From positions 186,001 through 250,000 of the forward strand of contig CAVRIR010000002.1 in the NCBI GenBank assembly GCA_963721305.1: 64,000 bases of DNA. The letters are read 5' to 3'. The notes below the pieces were generated by a model, which was given only the letters and a program-made list of their open reading frames with translations, was not told the origin of the DNA and ran no database searches. Below, one piece after another: positions 52,607-64,000 of the stretch; within the stretch, counting starts at the first letter, position 1; every line of letters starts with the position of its first letter. This DNA is from DATAES01 sp963721305 (GTDB taxonomy: Bacteria > Actinomycetota > Acidimicrobiia > Acidimicrobiales > JACDCH01). The position numbers were made by a program, and so were the translations under genes.

Positions 52607-52620
52607 CGTTGTAACTACAA
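52607..52620. promoter_or_regulatory. palindrome in the whiB2-macro gap
   Basis: GTTGTAACTACAAC is a perfect 6-base inverted repeat around AC, between the divergent whiB and macro-domain genes, 53 bases before the macro ATG. Weaker matches extend both arms (ACC- and -CGGT). It could be an operator for a dimeric regulator; which one is unknown. Confidence 0.45.
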
Positions 52621-52672
52621 CGGTGTGATCTTGCCTGCGTCCGCCAAATCGCGCAAGGGGCAAGATCGTGTA

Positions 52673-53167
52673 ATGGAAATCCGGGTGGTCCGTGGCGACA
52701 TCACCGTCCTCGACGTCGACGCTGTCGTGAATGCCGCGAATTCCTCCCTTCTGGGGGGCGGCGGGGTAGATGGGGCGATCCACCGGTCGGCGGGTCCCTC
52801 CCTGTTGGAGGAGTGCCGGAGCCTGGGCGGCTGCGCCACCGGCGATGCCAAGGCGACCGGTGGTCACGGCCTCGCGGCTCGGTGGATCATCCACACCGTC
52901 GGACCGGTGTGGCACGGCGGCACATCGGACGAGAAAGCGCTCCTGACCAGCTGTTATCGTCGCTCGCTCGAGGTGGCCGACGAGCTCGGCGCCGCCACGA
53001 TCGCGTTTCCCGCGATCTCGACCGGCGTCTACGGCTATCCCCGCGACGAGGCCGCGGAGGTTGCCGTAGCGACCCTCCGGCGAACGTCCACCCGTGTGCG
53101 CGAAGCGCTGCTCGTGGCCTTCGACGGTTCGACCGAGACGACGTACCGGAGGCTCCTCGAGAGCTGA
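52673..53167 (+). CDS. macro-domain ADP-ribose hydrolase/deacetylase-like
   Basis: 164 residues from ATG 52673. [40 protein letters not shown] and [12 protein letters not shown], then [20 protein letters not shown] are the MacroD-type signature with the catalytic N-A-A-N and G-G-G-G-V-D-G-A-I loop. Such enzymes remove ADP-ribose from proteins or deacetylate O-acetyl-ADP-ribose. Stand-alone gene; it may act in stress or phage responses. Confidence 0.9.
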   Translation: MEIRVVRGDITVLDVDAVVNAANSSLLGGGGVDGAIHRSAGPSLLEECRSLGGCATGDAKATGGHGLAARWIIHTVGPVWHGGTSDEKALLTSCYRRSLEVADELGAATIAFPAISTGVYGYPRDEAAEVAVATLRRTSTRVREALLVAFDGSTETTYRRLLES

Positions 53168-53394
53168 CCGTGCGTGGCCGGCACGCGCTCTGCGAGACCG
53201 CACGTCGAGAGCTGTTGCCAGACAGCAGGAAATGGTCTCAACTGGTGCGAGGACAGCTGGGAACAGGCCATCTCGGCGGAGCAGCCTTGGTATGTATCGA
53301 CAACTGGTCGAGACGGGTGCGAGCGTCGCCTGCGACGACACCGACTGCACCGGCATCTCGTAGTACAGGACTCCTCTGGAGGGAGTTGGCTCGG

Positions 53395-53422
53395 GGGGTC
53401 GTGCCGCCACTGGCGCGACCCC
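53395..53422. terminator. possible hairpin upstream of the VWA gene 3' end
   Basis: GGGGTCG (53395-53401) and CGACCCC (53416-53422) form a 7-base stem with a 14-base loop in the convergent gap between the macro and VWA genes. The rest of the 286-base gap shows no gene I can support. Confidence 0.45.
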
Positions 53423-53453
53423 GGAGCCATCGTGACGACGCTCCCGTTCTGAG

Positions 53454-55490
53454 TCAGCGCGAGACGCGGCTGCCGCGGCGTTGCGTGCGATGTTCGACGA
53501 AATCGACCAGCACGTAATCGCCGAGCGTCTCCGGCGTGGTGAAGAACGCCCGGCCGCCGTTCATCTGCGTCAGCTTCTCGACGAAGGCCTTGAGATAACT
53601 CGTCGCGTCGAGCATGAAGGTGTTGATGCGGATGGCTTCGCGTGTGCAGCGCGCCACCTCGCGGAGCGTCGCATCGACCGTCTCGCGGACCGGCGGGTAG
53701 CTGAAGAACGGCTCACTCATGCCCGGCTCGAAGTGCGCCGTCGGCTCGCCGTCGGTGATCATGATGATCTGCTTGGTGCCGCCCTGGCGCGCCAGCAGGC
53801 GCCGGCTCAACATGAACCCGTGCTGCATGTTGGTGCCGTAGACGAAGTCCCAGGAGACCTCGGGCAGATCCTCCGGCTTCAGCTCACGCGCCACTGACGA
53901 GAAACCGACGATGCCCAAGTAGTCGCGCGGGAACTGCGAGCTGATCAGCGAATGCAACGCCATCGCCACCTTCTTGGCGGCGAGGAAGTTGTCACGCATC
54001 GGCATCGACAGCGACAGGTCGAGCATGAGCACGGTGCTCGTCTTCGTGAGGTGCTCGGTGCGCTCGATCTCGAAGTCGTCAGGAGACAACCGCACCGGCG
54101 TGCCCTTGCCCGTGCGTGTCACCGCGTTGCGGACCGTGCGCTCGATGTGCAGGTTGAACGGATCGCCGAACTCGTACGGCTTGGTGTCGTACGCGCGCTC
54201 GTGCCCGGAGCCGGTCTTCTCGAGGACATGTGAGCCCATGCGATCGCGACTGAGCTTCTTGAACAGGTCGGACAGCGCGTTCGATCCGATCTTGCGGATG
54301 CCGCGCGGCGTGAGCTCGTAACGGCCCTCGCGGTTCTCGATGAGACCTGCCTCCTCGAGCATCTTCGCGAGCTCGCTCATCCGATCGAGGCTGTTCGCGG
54401 CGTCATCGCCGAGCAGCTCACGCGCGCGATCGACGTCGACCTCGGCGAGGGCGCCCGGGCTGCTCGCACCCCGCAGCAAGTTCTCGAGCTGATCCATGTC
54501 GCCGAGGTCCTGCATGAGCGAGGCCGCCTCTGCGAACCCAAGCGGATCCTGGCCCTGGAAGTTGTACCGCTTGTCCCATCCCATCTGCGGGAACAGTTGC
54601 TGCAGGTTGCTCGACAACTGCTCGACCTGCCAGCGCAGGTCCATGTCCTCGAGCAGCTGCTCGGCCAAGCCCTGCAACTGCGCGCGCTGCTCGGGCGTCA
54701 TCGAGTTGAGCAGGCTCTGCATCGCCGCCATGCGTTGCGCCATGATCTCGAGCAGCTCGTCGAGCGTCTGTGGGTTCTCGGGGAAGAAGTCGCCGTAGCG
54801 ATCCATGAACTGCTCGAACGCCGATTGCGTGTCCTCGCCGCGCTCGCGGATCTCGAGCATGTTGTTGAGCTCGGCGAACATGTCCTTCATGCGCTGCATG
54901 TCTTCGGGCGAGATGTTCTGCATCGCGCCGGACATCTGGTTGAAGTAGCTCTTCACCAGCTCTTCGCGGAGCTGCTCCGTGAGCTGCTCGAACTTCTCAC
55001 GGGCTTCGCTCGACGTGAACTCGTACTGCTGGAGATCGCGCACCTGACCGGCGAGGTCTGGCGGCAGCATGTCGAGCTGCAGGTTCTTGTCCTGCACGAC
55101 TTGATCGGTGATCTCCTGGCGGCGCTGATCGCCCGACTCGCGTGCCTCTTGCGCCAGGTCGTCGAGTCCGTGACGCTCCATGTCGACGACGTCGCGCAGC
55201 TCTTGCGCGATGTCGTCGTAGACGCCGCCGAGGTCGTACTTCTCGAGCTCGTCACGCCGACGGCGGCGGAGCTTCTCCATCAGCTCACGCATGCCCTGCA
55301 CCCGGTCGCCGTTGCGATCGCGGAACCCTGACTGCATCAGCCGCCGCAACGCGGCATTGAGGTCGCCGTGGTAGAGCAGGTCGTCGGTGATCTCGCCGAA
55401 GACGGAGTCGGCGTCGATGTCGAACCCCGTCTGCGTCCCGTCCCAGCGCGAGTACTGGAACTGGGGAGCAGGACGACGCCACAGAGCCAT
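53454..55490 (-). CDS. VWA-domain protein paired with a MoxR/ChlI-like ATPase
   Basis: 678 residues from ATG 55490. A long helical, Gln/Glu-rich region (about residues 50-420) with QMSGAMQNISPEDMQRMKDM and DMDLRWQVEQLSSNLQQLFP leads to a C-terminal VWA. The metal site is LMLDLSLSMPMRDNFLAAKK (D-x-S-x-S), then LGIVGFSSVARELKPEDLPE and IMITDGEPTAHFEPGMSEPF. VWA plus AAA pairs act as metal-inserting or protein-remodelling chaperones. Its ATPase partner is at 56819-58222, on the same strand beyond an opposite-strand GH1 gene. Confidence 0.87.
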   Translation of the reverse strand: MALWRRPAPQFQYSRWDGTQTGFDIDADSVFGEITDDLLYHGDLNAALRRLMQSGFRDRNGDRVQGMRELMEKLRRRRRDELEKYDLGGVYDDIAQELRDVVDMERHGLDDLAQEARESGDQRRQEITDQVVQDKNLQLDMLPPDLAGQVRDLQQYEFTSSEAREKFEQLTEQLREELVKSYFNQMSGAMQNISPEDMQRMKDMFAELNNMLEIRERGEDTQSAFEQFMDRYGDFFPENPQTLDELLEIMAQRMAAMQSLLNSMTPEQRAQLQGLAEQLLEDMDLRWQVEQLSSNLQQLFPQMGWDKRYNFQGQDPLGFAEAASLMQDLGDMDQLENLLRGASSPGALAEVDVDRARELLGDDAANSLDRMSELAKMLEEAGLIENREGRYELTPRGIRKIGSNALSDLFKKLSRDRMGSHVLEKTGSGHERAYDTKPYEFGDPFNLHIERTVRNAVTRTGKGTPVRLSPDDFEIERTEHLTKTSTVLMLDLSLSMPMRDNFLAAKKVAMALHSLISSQFPRDYLGIVGFSSVARELKPEDLPEVSWDFVYGTNMQHGFMLSRRLLARQGGTKQIIMITDGEPTAHFEPGMSEPFFSYPPVRETVDATLREVARCTREAIRINTFMLDATSYLKAFVEKLTQMNGGRAFFTTPETLGDYVLVDFVEHRTQRRGSRVSR

Positions 55491-55659
55491 GTCTTTACGC
55501 CCGCTCGCGTGCGGCTCGTCGCTGCCTGTCCATGCAGATCGGCGACAAGTCGAACGCGATCCTCTGGGGGTCACCGATCTGCATGGATCCCTCGCCACGT
55601 GATGGTTTCGTCGAGCAGTGCCTCCGGCATGTTCAAGAGGCTACCGGTAGGTTCGGGGC

Positions 55660-56808
55660 GTGACTTGGCCCGAGGGTTTCTGGTGGGGCACCGGCGCATC
55701 GTCGAACCAGTGCGAGGGCGCCGCGCCGGCGTCGACCTGGGCGCGTTGGGAACGACTCGGCAAGGCGCCCGCCTCAGGCGAAGGCAACGGATTCGGCGCC
55801 AGATACGCGGAGGACTTCGCCCTGCTCGCCGATCACGGACTCACCCATCACCGCCTCTCGATCGAGTGGGCCCGCATCGAGCCACGCCAAGGTGAGCGCG
55901 ACGACGACGCCGTCGAGCACTACCGCCGCGTGCTCGAGGCCGCCCGCGACGCCGGCGTTCAACCATGGGTGTGCCTCCACCACTTCACGCTGCCCGGCTG
56001 GTTCGGCGACGACCTGCGCGGCTTCCTCGACGACAAGGCGGCCGGGTACTGGTGGCCCCGCCACGTCGACTTCTGCGCCGAGACGTTCGGCGATCTCGTG
56101 TACGGCTGGAAGCCGATCAACGAGCCCGTCGCCTACGCGCTGACCAGCTTCCTCGCCGGGCAATTCCCTCCCGGACGACGCGATGTCGACGACTTCCACA
56201 CCGTTCTGCGCAACATCCATCGCGCCAACGTCGACGCGGCGCGTCTGCTGCGCGGCGCGGGCGCGCCCGTCGCCACGATCCACAACCTGTCGCCCGTGTA
56301 CGCCGCCGATCCGTCACCCGAAGCGCACCAACGAGCGGCGCGGGTCGACGACGTCATCTGGCACTCATGGTCCGAGCCCGAGTTGGTCGACCCGTTCGAC
56401 ATCATCGGCTTCTCGTACTACAGCGCCCTGGCGATCGGACCGACCGGCAGGTTCGGCCCCTATCCCGCCGATGCCAAGGTCGGACCGATGGGTTACGCGC
56501 CGTGGAGCGCCGGCCTCGGAGAGGTGCTGCACCGGCTCGCGGAGGAACACCCCGATCGTCCGTTGCTCATCGACGAGTGCGGCATCGGAACGGACGACGA
56601 CGAATGGCGCGCGACCTATCTACGCGAGTGCCTCACCGAGGCCCAGCGCGCCATCGACGACGGCATCGACCTGCGCGGGTTCTTCCACTGGACCGCGGTC
56701 GACAACTACGAATGGCTCCGCGGCTACGACGTGCCCTTCGGTCTGTTCGATCGCGATCGCAACGCACGCGACTCGATCGAGGTCTTGGAGAACGCGATCA
56801 GGTCGTAG
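55660..56808 (+). CDS. GH1 family beta-glycosidase
   Basis: 382 residues, GTG start, shorter than the usual 450. FWWGTGASSNQCEG opens the barrel; HHRLSIEWARIEP and WVCLHHFTLPGWF follow; the acid/base is E155 in WKPINEPVAY, and the nucleophile is E306 in LLIDECGIG (family I-T-E-N-G). No signal peptide, so it is cytoplasmic. It should hydrolyse beta-glucosides or similar disaccharides. It lies in opposite orientation between the VWA and ATPase genes. Confidence 0.88.
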   Translation: MTWPEGFWWGTGASSNQCEGAAPASTWARWERLGKAPASGEGNGFGARYAEDFALLADHGLTHHRLSIEWARIEPRQGERDDDAVEHYRRVLEAARDAGVQPWVCLHHFTLPGWFGDDLRGFLDDKAAGYWWPRHVDFCAETFGDLVYGWKPINEPVAYALTSFLAGQFPPGRRDVDDFHTVLRNIHRANVDAARLLRGAGAPVATIHNLSPVYAADPSPEAHQRAARVDDVIWHSWSEPELVDPFDIIGFSYYSALAIGPTGRFGPYPADAKVGPMGYAPWSAGLGEVLHRLAEEHPDRPLLIDECGIGTDDDEWRATYLRECLTEAQRAIDDGIDLRGFFHWTAVDNYEWLRGYDVPFGLFDRDRNARDSIEVLENAIRS

Positions 56809-56818
56809 ACGCCGTCGG

Positions 56819-58222
56819 TCAGCCGCGGGCGCGGTAGGTGGCGCGGGCGCCGACGGCGTCCTTGTTGAGCCGCTTGCTCAGGTGGAGGCCCTCGAGAACG
56901 AACTCGACGGCGCTCGCAACCGCTGCCGGCGACTCGTCGCCGCCGGTCAGGCTCGACACCGGTTGGCGCAGCGCGGGGATGTCGGAGACGAGCTTCGCCT
57001 CGTCGGCCGACACGACGTCGTCACCGGCATGGACGACGGTGCCGCCGTCGAACGCGGCGATGACCTCGCGCACCGATTCCGTTCCGACTCGTTCCTTGAA
57101 CACCGTGAGGACCGCGCTGTGCAGGAGATGCTCGACGATCTGCTCGTCGCGTCCCTCTTCCAACGCTTCGATCTCGACCTTGCCCGAGGTCGACGACGCG
57201 AGCGCTTCGAGATCGCTGACACGGGGCACGACTTCCTTCTCGCCATGTCGAAGCGCACGCCGCGTCGCGTTCGCGACCAGCGTCTCCGCGTTGGAGACCG
57301 TGAGTCGCACCGACACACCGGAGCGCTGGTTGATGTGCGCGCTGGACCGAGCGAGATGCGACAGGGTCGCCACGATCTCGGTCATGAAATCGGGAACCGA
57401 CACGCGAATGCCAGGCGCTTCGAGCGGCCGCACCTCCTGCTTCGCGATCGCGACTTCCGTCTCGACCTCGAGCGGGTAGTGCGTGCGGATCTGCGCACCG
57501 AACCGGTCCTTCAACGGGGTGATGATGCGGCCGCGGTTCGTGTAGTCCTCAGGGTTCGCCGACGCGACGAGCAACACGTCGAGCGGGAGTCGGATCTTGT
57601 AGCCGCGCACCTGCACGTCGCGCTCTTCGAGCACGTTGAGCAGACCGACCTGGATGCGCTCGGCGAGGTCGGGGAGCTCGTTGATGGCGAAGATGCCGCG
57701 GTTCGTGCGCGGCACGAGCCCGTAGTGCAACGTCAGCTCGTCGGACAGGTACCGGCCCTCGGCCACCTTGATCGGGTCGACCTCGCCGATGAGGTCGGCG
57801 ATCGACGTGTCGGGCGTCGCCAGCTTCTCGCCGAAGCGCGTGTCACGGTGCACCCATTCGATCGCAGTGTCGTCGCCGTGCTCGCGCACGAGATCGCGCG
57901 CGTACTTGGAGACCGGATCAGCCGGATCGTCGTTGATCTCAGAGCCGGCGATGATCGGCAGCCATTCGTCGAGCAGGCCGACGAGCGAGCGGATCATGCG
58001 CGTCTTCGCCTGGCCGCGCTCGCCGAGGAAGATGACGTCGTGCCCCGCGAGCAGCGCGTTCTCGAGCTGCGGGAGCACCGTGTCGTCGTAGCCGAGGACG
58101 CCTGGGAACAGCGGCTCTCCCTGCTGGATCTTGGCGATGGCGTTGCGCCGGATCTCCTCTTTGACCGGGACCGACTGCCATCCGGACTCGCGCAATTGAC
58201 CGAGCGTGGCGGGACGAGACAT
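56819..58222 (-). CDS. MoxR/ChlI-like AAA ATPase
   Basis: 467 residues. Walker A is LGERGQAKTRMIRSL; Walker B region FAINELPDLAERIQVGLLNV; sensor 1 VLLVASANPEDYTNRGRIIT; arginine finger region PLKDRFGAQIRTHYPLE. The layout matches the magnesium-chelatase I / MoxR-type ATPases that work with a VWA partner, here the gene at 53454-55490. Together they form a likely chaperone that remodels or activates an unknown client. ATG at 58222. Confidence 0.87.
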   Translation of the reverse strand: MSRPATLGQLRESGWQSVPVKEEIRRNAIAKIQQGEPLFPGVLGYDDTVLPQLENALLAGHDVIFLGERGQAKTRMIRSLVGLLDEWLPIIAGSEINDDPADPVSKYARDLVREHGDDTAIEWVHRDTRFGEKLATPDTSIADLIGEVDPIKVAEGRYLSDELTLHYGLVPRTNRGIFAINELPDLAERIQVGLLNVLEERDVQVRGYKIRLPLDVLLVASANPEDYTNRGRIITPLKDRFGAQIRTHYPLEVETEVAIAKQEVRPLEAPGIRVSVPDFMTEIVATLSHLARSSAHINQRSGVSVRLTVSNAETLVANATRRALRHGEKEVVPRVSDLEALASSTSGKVEIEALEEGRDEQIVEHLLHSAVLTVFKERVGTESVREVIAAFDGGTVVHAGDDVVSADEAKLVSDIPALRQPVSSLTGGDESPAAVASAVEFVLEGLHLSKRLNKDAVGARATYRARG

Positions 58223-58276
58223 GGCGCCAACCTACCGGGCGATGGCGATCAGTTCCCCGTCGACCAGAATTGGCGC

Positions 58277-60419
58277 GTGAACCTCGATCTCGCCGGCACC
58301 TGGCAAGCCGCTGTCGCCGATGCGACGCTCCGTCGGCAGTTCACGGATCCGGATTACGAGGTCAGCGGGTGGGAGCCGGTCGACGTCCCGAGCCACTGGC
58401 GCTCGAGCGCGGCGTTCGCCGACTCGGACGGTCCCCTGCTGTACCGCACTGCGTTCGGGTTCGATCCGCCCGGCGACGACACCCGCGCGTGGCTCACGTT
58501 CGACGGGCTCTTCTACCAAGGCGACGTGTGGCTCGACGGCACGTACCTCGGCGACACGGAGGGGTACTTCTTCCCGCACACGTTCGAGATCAGTGAGCAG
58601 GCCCGCGACCGTAGCGAGCACGCGCTCGCGGTCGAGCTGTCGTGCGCGCCGCAGACGGATCGCACGGCGAAGCGCAATCTGACAGGTGTCTTCCAGCACT
58701 GGGACTGCTTCGATCCCGACTGGAACCCAGGGGGCATCTGGCGGCCGGTCCGCGTCGAGCACACCGGTGCCGTCCGTATCCGAGACCTGCGCGTGCTGTG
58801 CCGCGACGCGACGCCCGAGCGCGCGCGTCGCGGTGTTCCACGCCAATCTCGAGACCGTCGAGCCGCGATCGGTCCGCGTGAAGTCCCAGGTCGGCAACGT
58901 CGACCACGAGCTCGAGCAACCGCTCGCGGCGGGCGAGAACCACGTCGAGTGGACGGTCACCATCGACCAGCCCGCGCTCTGGTGGCCGTGGGCGCTCGGC
59001 GATCAACCGCTGCACGACGCGGTGGTCGAGGTGTGGACGGACGAAGACCTCAGCCACCGGCGCGCCGTCCGAACGGGACTGCGCCGCATCGAGTTCCGCA
59101 ACTGGATCTGTTCGGTCAACGGCGAGCGATTGTTCCTCAAGGGCGCCAACCACGGTCCGACCCGCATGGCGCTCGCCGACGCGACACCTGAAGAGCTCTC
59201 GCGCGACGTGAAGCTGGCGAAGGACGCGGGACTCGACATGCTCAGGCTGCACGCGCACGTGACCCGGCCCGAGCTGTACGAGGCGGCCGACGAAGCCGGG
59301 CTGCTGCTCTGGCAGGACATGCCGCTGCAGTGGGGTTACGCGCGCGGCGTCCGCAAGCAGGCGATCCGCCAGGCGCGATACGCGGTGCAGGTGCTCGGTC
59401 ACCATCCGTCGATCGCGATCTGGTGCGGACACAACGAGCCGATGGCCATCGACGTCGAGCCGGGAGGCGAGATCGACAGTGCCGTCGGCGGCAAGGCGAT
59501 GCGCGCGCAGATGCTGCCGACCTGGAACAAGACGATCCTCGACCGGTCGGTGAAGCGGGCTCTCGAACAGGCCGACGGATCACGCGAGGTCGTCGCGCAC
59601 TCGGGTGTGCTTCCTCATCTGCCGCAGCTCGACGGCACGGACAGTCACCTGTACTTCGGTTGGTACTGGGGCGACGAACGCGACTTCCCGAAGCTGTGCG
59701 CGCGGCTGCCGCGGCTGGCGCGGTTCGTCACGGAATTCGGTGCGCAAGCGGTACCGGCTGACGCGTCCTTCTGCGAGGCGGACAAGTGGCCCGACCTCGA
59801 CTGGGAGCACCTCGGGCACGCGCACGCGCTGCAGAAGCCGATGTTCGACCGGTACGTCCCTCCGGCGTCGTACGCGACGTTCGACGAGTGGCGCACGGCG
59901 ACGCAGCGCTATCAGGCGAGGTTGGTGAAGCATCACATCGAGACGATGCGACGGTTGAAGTACCGACCGACGGGAGGCTTCGCCCAGTTCTGCTTCGCTG
60001 ACGGCATGCCGGCGGTGACGTGGTCGCTCCTCGGCCACGATCGCCAGGCGAAGGCCGGCTACGACGCGCTCGCCCATGCCTGTCAGCCGGTGATCGTGGT
60101 GGCCGACCGCCTGCCCGCGACCACACAGGCCGGTGACGCGCTGGCCCTCGACGTCCACGTGGTGTCCGACCTCCGCGAGCCGTTGGCCGGATGCGTCGTG
60201 ACGGCGCGGCTCGCGTGGACCGATGGTGACCACGAATGGCGTTTCGCCGGCGACGTCGGCGTGGACAGCTGCGCGCGGGTCGGCACGCTCCAAGCTGTCG
60301 TGCCCGACTCACCAGGCCCGCTGACGCTCGTGCTCACCCTCGACGGCCCCGTCCACGCGTCCAACGCATACGAGTCCGTGGTCCTGGCAACGACCACCCC
60401 AGATGTCCGAGGTATCTGA
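58277..60419 (+). CDS. GH2 beta-mannosidase-like enzyme (one frameshift)
   Basis: GTG at 58277 starts the sugar-binding domain (NLDLAGTWQAAVADATLRRQ, VDVPSHWRSSAAFADSDGPL, FDGLFYQGDVWLDGTYLGDT). One indel near 58815 moves the sense to the next frame (ARVAVFHANLETVEPRSVRV), which runs unbroken to 60419. The barrel follows (FLKGANHGPTRMALADATPE), with acid/base Glu in WCGHNEPM and nucleophile Glu in RFVTEFGAQ. About 713 residues. It would cleave beta-mannosides, fitting the nearby GH1. No signal peptide. The single indel may be an assembly error. Confidence 0.78.
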
Positions 60420-60551
60420 TGCCCAGAACAAGCAGAGCGGCGCGGGCTTGTGAAACGGTGCACGTGATCTTGTAGGGCGAACGCGCTCATCCCAGACTCG
60501 TATGGGCAATTCCCGCTGGTCAGCGCCTTGTCGTTGTAGCTTCCGCAGTTG

Positions 60552-61357
60552 ATGGTGACGACGCAGCAGGACCTCAGTAGCGCGCCGACGCCGCTGGTCA
60601 ACAGCGCGACGAAACGACGCCGGTGGTGGCCCCTCGAGTTCTACCGATCGGCCCTCGGCAAGAAGTACGTGATGGCGATCACGGGCATCATCCTCCTCGG
60701 CTACGTGCTCGCCCACATGATCGGCAACCTCAAGGCCTACCTCGGGCCGGCGGAGGTCGACAGCTACGGCGAGTTCCTGCGCGAGCTGCTCGTTCCGATC
60801 GCGCCCCGCACCCTCGTCCTGTGGCTCATGCGCTCGGTGCTCATCGCCGCGTTCGCGTTCCACATGCACGCCGCCTACGAGCTCACGAAGATGAACCACC
60901 GGGCCCGTCCCGCGAAGTACGCGAGCCAGCGTGACTACGTCGCCGCCAACTTCGCGTCGAGGACCATGCGTTGGAGCGGCATCATCGTCATCCTCTTCGT
61001 CGCCTGGCACCTCGCCGACCTCACGTGGGGGTTCGCCAACCCCGACTTCGTGCGCGGCGACCCGTACAACAACATGGTGCAGAGCTTCGAGCGGGTACCC
61101 GTCGCGATCCTCTACATCGTCGCCAACATCGCCCTCGGCATCCACATCTTCCACGGGGCGTGGAGCCTGTTCCAGAGCCTCGGGTGGAACAACCCGCGCT
61201 TCAACCGCTGGCGCTTGTACTTCGCCCGCGCCTTCGCCGCCGTCATCGTCGTCGGCAACTGCAGCTTCCCGATCCTGGTGCAGGCCAAGGTGCTGACGTT
61301 CAATCAGGCGCAACACGACGTCGTCGTGGCGCAGCAGAACCGGGAAGGAGGCCACTG

Positions 61358-61358
<1 letters not shown>
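60552..61358 (+). CDS. sdhC: succinate dehydrogenase cytochrome b subunit
   Basis: 268 residues from ATG 60552. Five helices with His ligands suited to haem b: [100 protein letters not shown]. This is the single large anchor subunit of type B succinate dehydrogenases, as in Bacillus and mycobacterial Sdh1. Its TGA overlaps the sdhA ATG by one base. It carries electrons from the iron-sulfur subunit to quinone. Confidence 0.9.
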
Positions 61359-63274
<1,916 letters not shown>

Positions 63275-64000
63275 GTGTCCGCAGGCCGATCGCTGCACAT
63301 CACGCTCAATGCCTGGCGCCAGGCGGGCCCGCACGAAGCGGGCCGCATGGTCACCTACGACGTCCCCGACGTGAACTCCGACATGTCGTTCCTCGAGATG
63401 CTCGACGTGCTCAACGACCGGCTCGTGAGCGAGGGCGAGGAACCGATCGCGTTCGAGCACGATTGCCGTGAGGGCATCTGCGGCTCGTGCGGGATCATGA
63501 TCAACGGCCAGGCGCACGGTCCCGAGCGAGGAACCGCCACGTGCCAGCTCCACATGCGCAAGTTCAGTGACGGCGACGTCATCAACGTCGAGCCGTTCCG
63601 GGCTGCCGCGTTCCCGGTGGTCCGCGATCTCGTCGTCAACCGCAGCGCGTTCGATCGCATCGTCGAGGCGGGCGGCTTCATCAGCGTGACCCCGGGCTCC
63701 GCCCGGGACGCGAACGAGACGTTGGTGCCGAAGCCGGTAGCCGACGCCGCGTTCGACGCCGCCGCTTGCATCGGTTGCGGCGCGTGCGTCGCGGCGTGCC
63801 CGAACGGCGCGGGACAGCTGTTCACGTCCGCCAAGGTGTCGCATCTCAACCTGCTGCCGCAGGGACAACCCGAGCGCTACACGCGCGTCGAGGCGATGGT
63901 CGACACCATGGAGGAGTACTTCGGCTCCTGCACGAACCATGCCGAGTGCGAAGCGGCGTGCCCGAAGTCGATCTCGATCGACTACATCGCGCTGATGAAC
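63275..64000 (+). CDS. sdhB: succinate dehydrogenase iron-sulfur subunit (cut by window end)
   Basis: GTG at 63275 follows the sdhA stop directly; AAAGGAG lies at 63258-63264. The plant-type [2Fe-2S] ligands are in HDCREGICGSCGIMINGQ and a later TCQLH, and the first [4Fe-4S] set is in CIGCGACVAACPNGAG. SCTNHAECEAACPKSISIDY holds the remaining cluster cysteines. 242 residues are visible and no stop is reached, so a few residues lie beyond the window. It passes electrons from FAD to the haem subunit. Confidence 0.93.
   Translation, partial: MSAGRSLHITLNAWRQAGPHEAGRMVTYDVPDVNSDMSFLEMLDVLNDRLVSEGEEPIAFEHDCREGICGSCGIMINGQAHGPERGTATCQLHMRKFSDGDVINVEPFRAAAFPVVRDLVVNRSAFDRIVEAGGFISVTPGSARDANETLVPKPVADAAFDAAACIGCGACVAACPNGAGQLFTSAKVSHLNLLPQGQPERYTRVEAMVDTMEEYFGSCTNHAECEAACPKSISIDYIALMN

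Overview
The window is about 64 kb of high-GC DNA with an actinobacterial gene set: two WhiB regulators, a SenX3-like kinase, UPF0182 beside a YlbL-type PDZ/Lon protease, a DUF2342 zinc metalloprotease, DivIVA and MreB-like proteins, and a three-subunit succinate dehydrogenase. MreB together with WhiB, and the overall family mix, point to the class Acidimicrobiia. That is an inference from gene content, not a database result. Most starts are ATG or GTG, and many neighbouring genes overlap by four bases (ATGA or GTGA).

Left part (1-16.5 kb): the end of an efflux adaptor, then an SRPBCC protein, then a four-gene coupled cassette (nucleotidyltransferase, NahK-like sugar kinase, double GNAT, GH20-like hydrolase) that looks like amino-sugar salvage. 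A truncated DUF2804 gene, small stress-type genes, a SWIM zinc-finger gene coupled to an NTF2-like gene, and a divergent TetR regulator follow. A lipoprotein, a His/Cys-rich membrane protein, and a CopC-CopD-like copper protein with a secreted partner complete this part.

Middle left (16.5-30.5 kb): a damaged region. It holds remnants of a ferritin-like gene joined to a carotenoid-oxygenase fragment, broken ABM and MarR genes, and a compact minus-strand membrane/stress operon (coiled-coil protein, HdeD, membrane protein, universal stress protein, DoxX, DUF1003, VOC). Upstream of it lie broken LuxR, lipid-kinase and GntR genes. An IS481-like element sits exactly at the 3' end of the initiator tRNA gene.

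Middle right (30.5-51 kb): conserved housekeeping and envelope genes. UPF0182, a DivIVA/coiled-coil/MuF-like fusion and a YlbL protease form one operon. Next come a HEAT protein, bioF-bioD, moaE/small membrane protein/mreB, a catalytically degenerate HtrA-like protein, an epimerase and the zinc metalloprotease. Then comes a minus-strand operon of ppk, Nudix, histidine kinase, MFS and phosphoesterase.

Right part (51-64 kb): two WhiB genes, a formiminotransferase-like protein, a macro-domain protein, a VWA protein and its likely MoxR/ChlI-like ATPase partner interleaved with GH1 and GH2 glycosidases, and finally sdhC-sdhA-sdhB, with sdhB cut by the window end.

About sixteen genes, including mreB and bioF, contain single-base frame breaks with both halves still recognisable. 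Many are probably assembly indels. A few loci (ferritin/carotenoid oxygenase, MarR, the 8.2-8.6 kb gene) carry several breaks and may be genuine pseudogenes.
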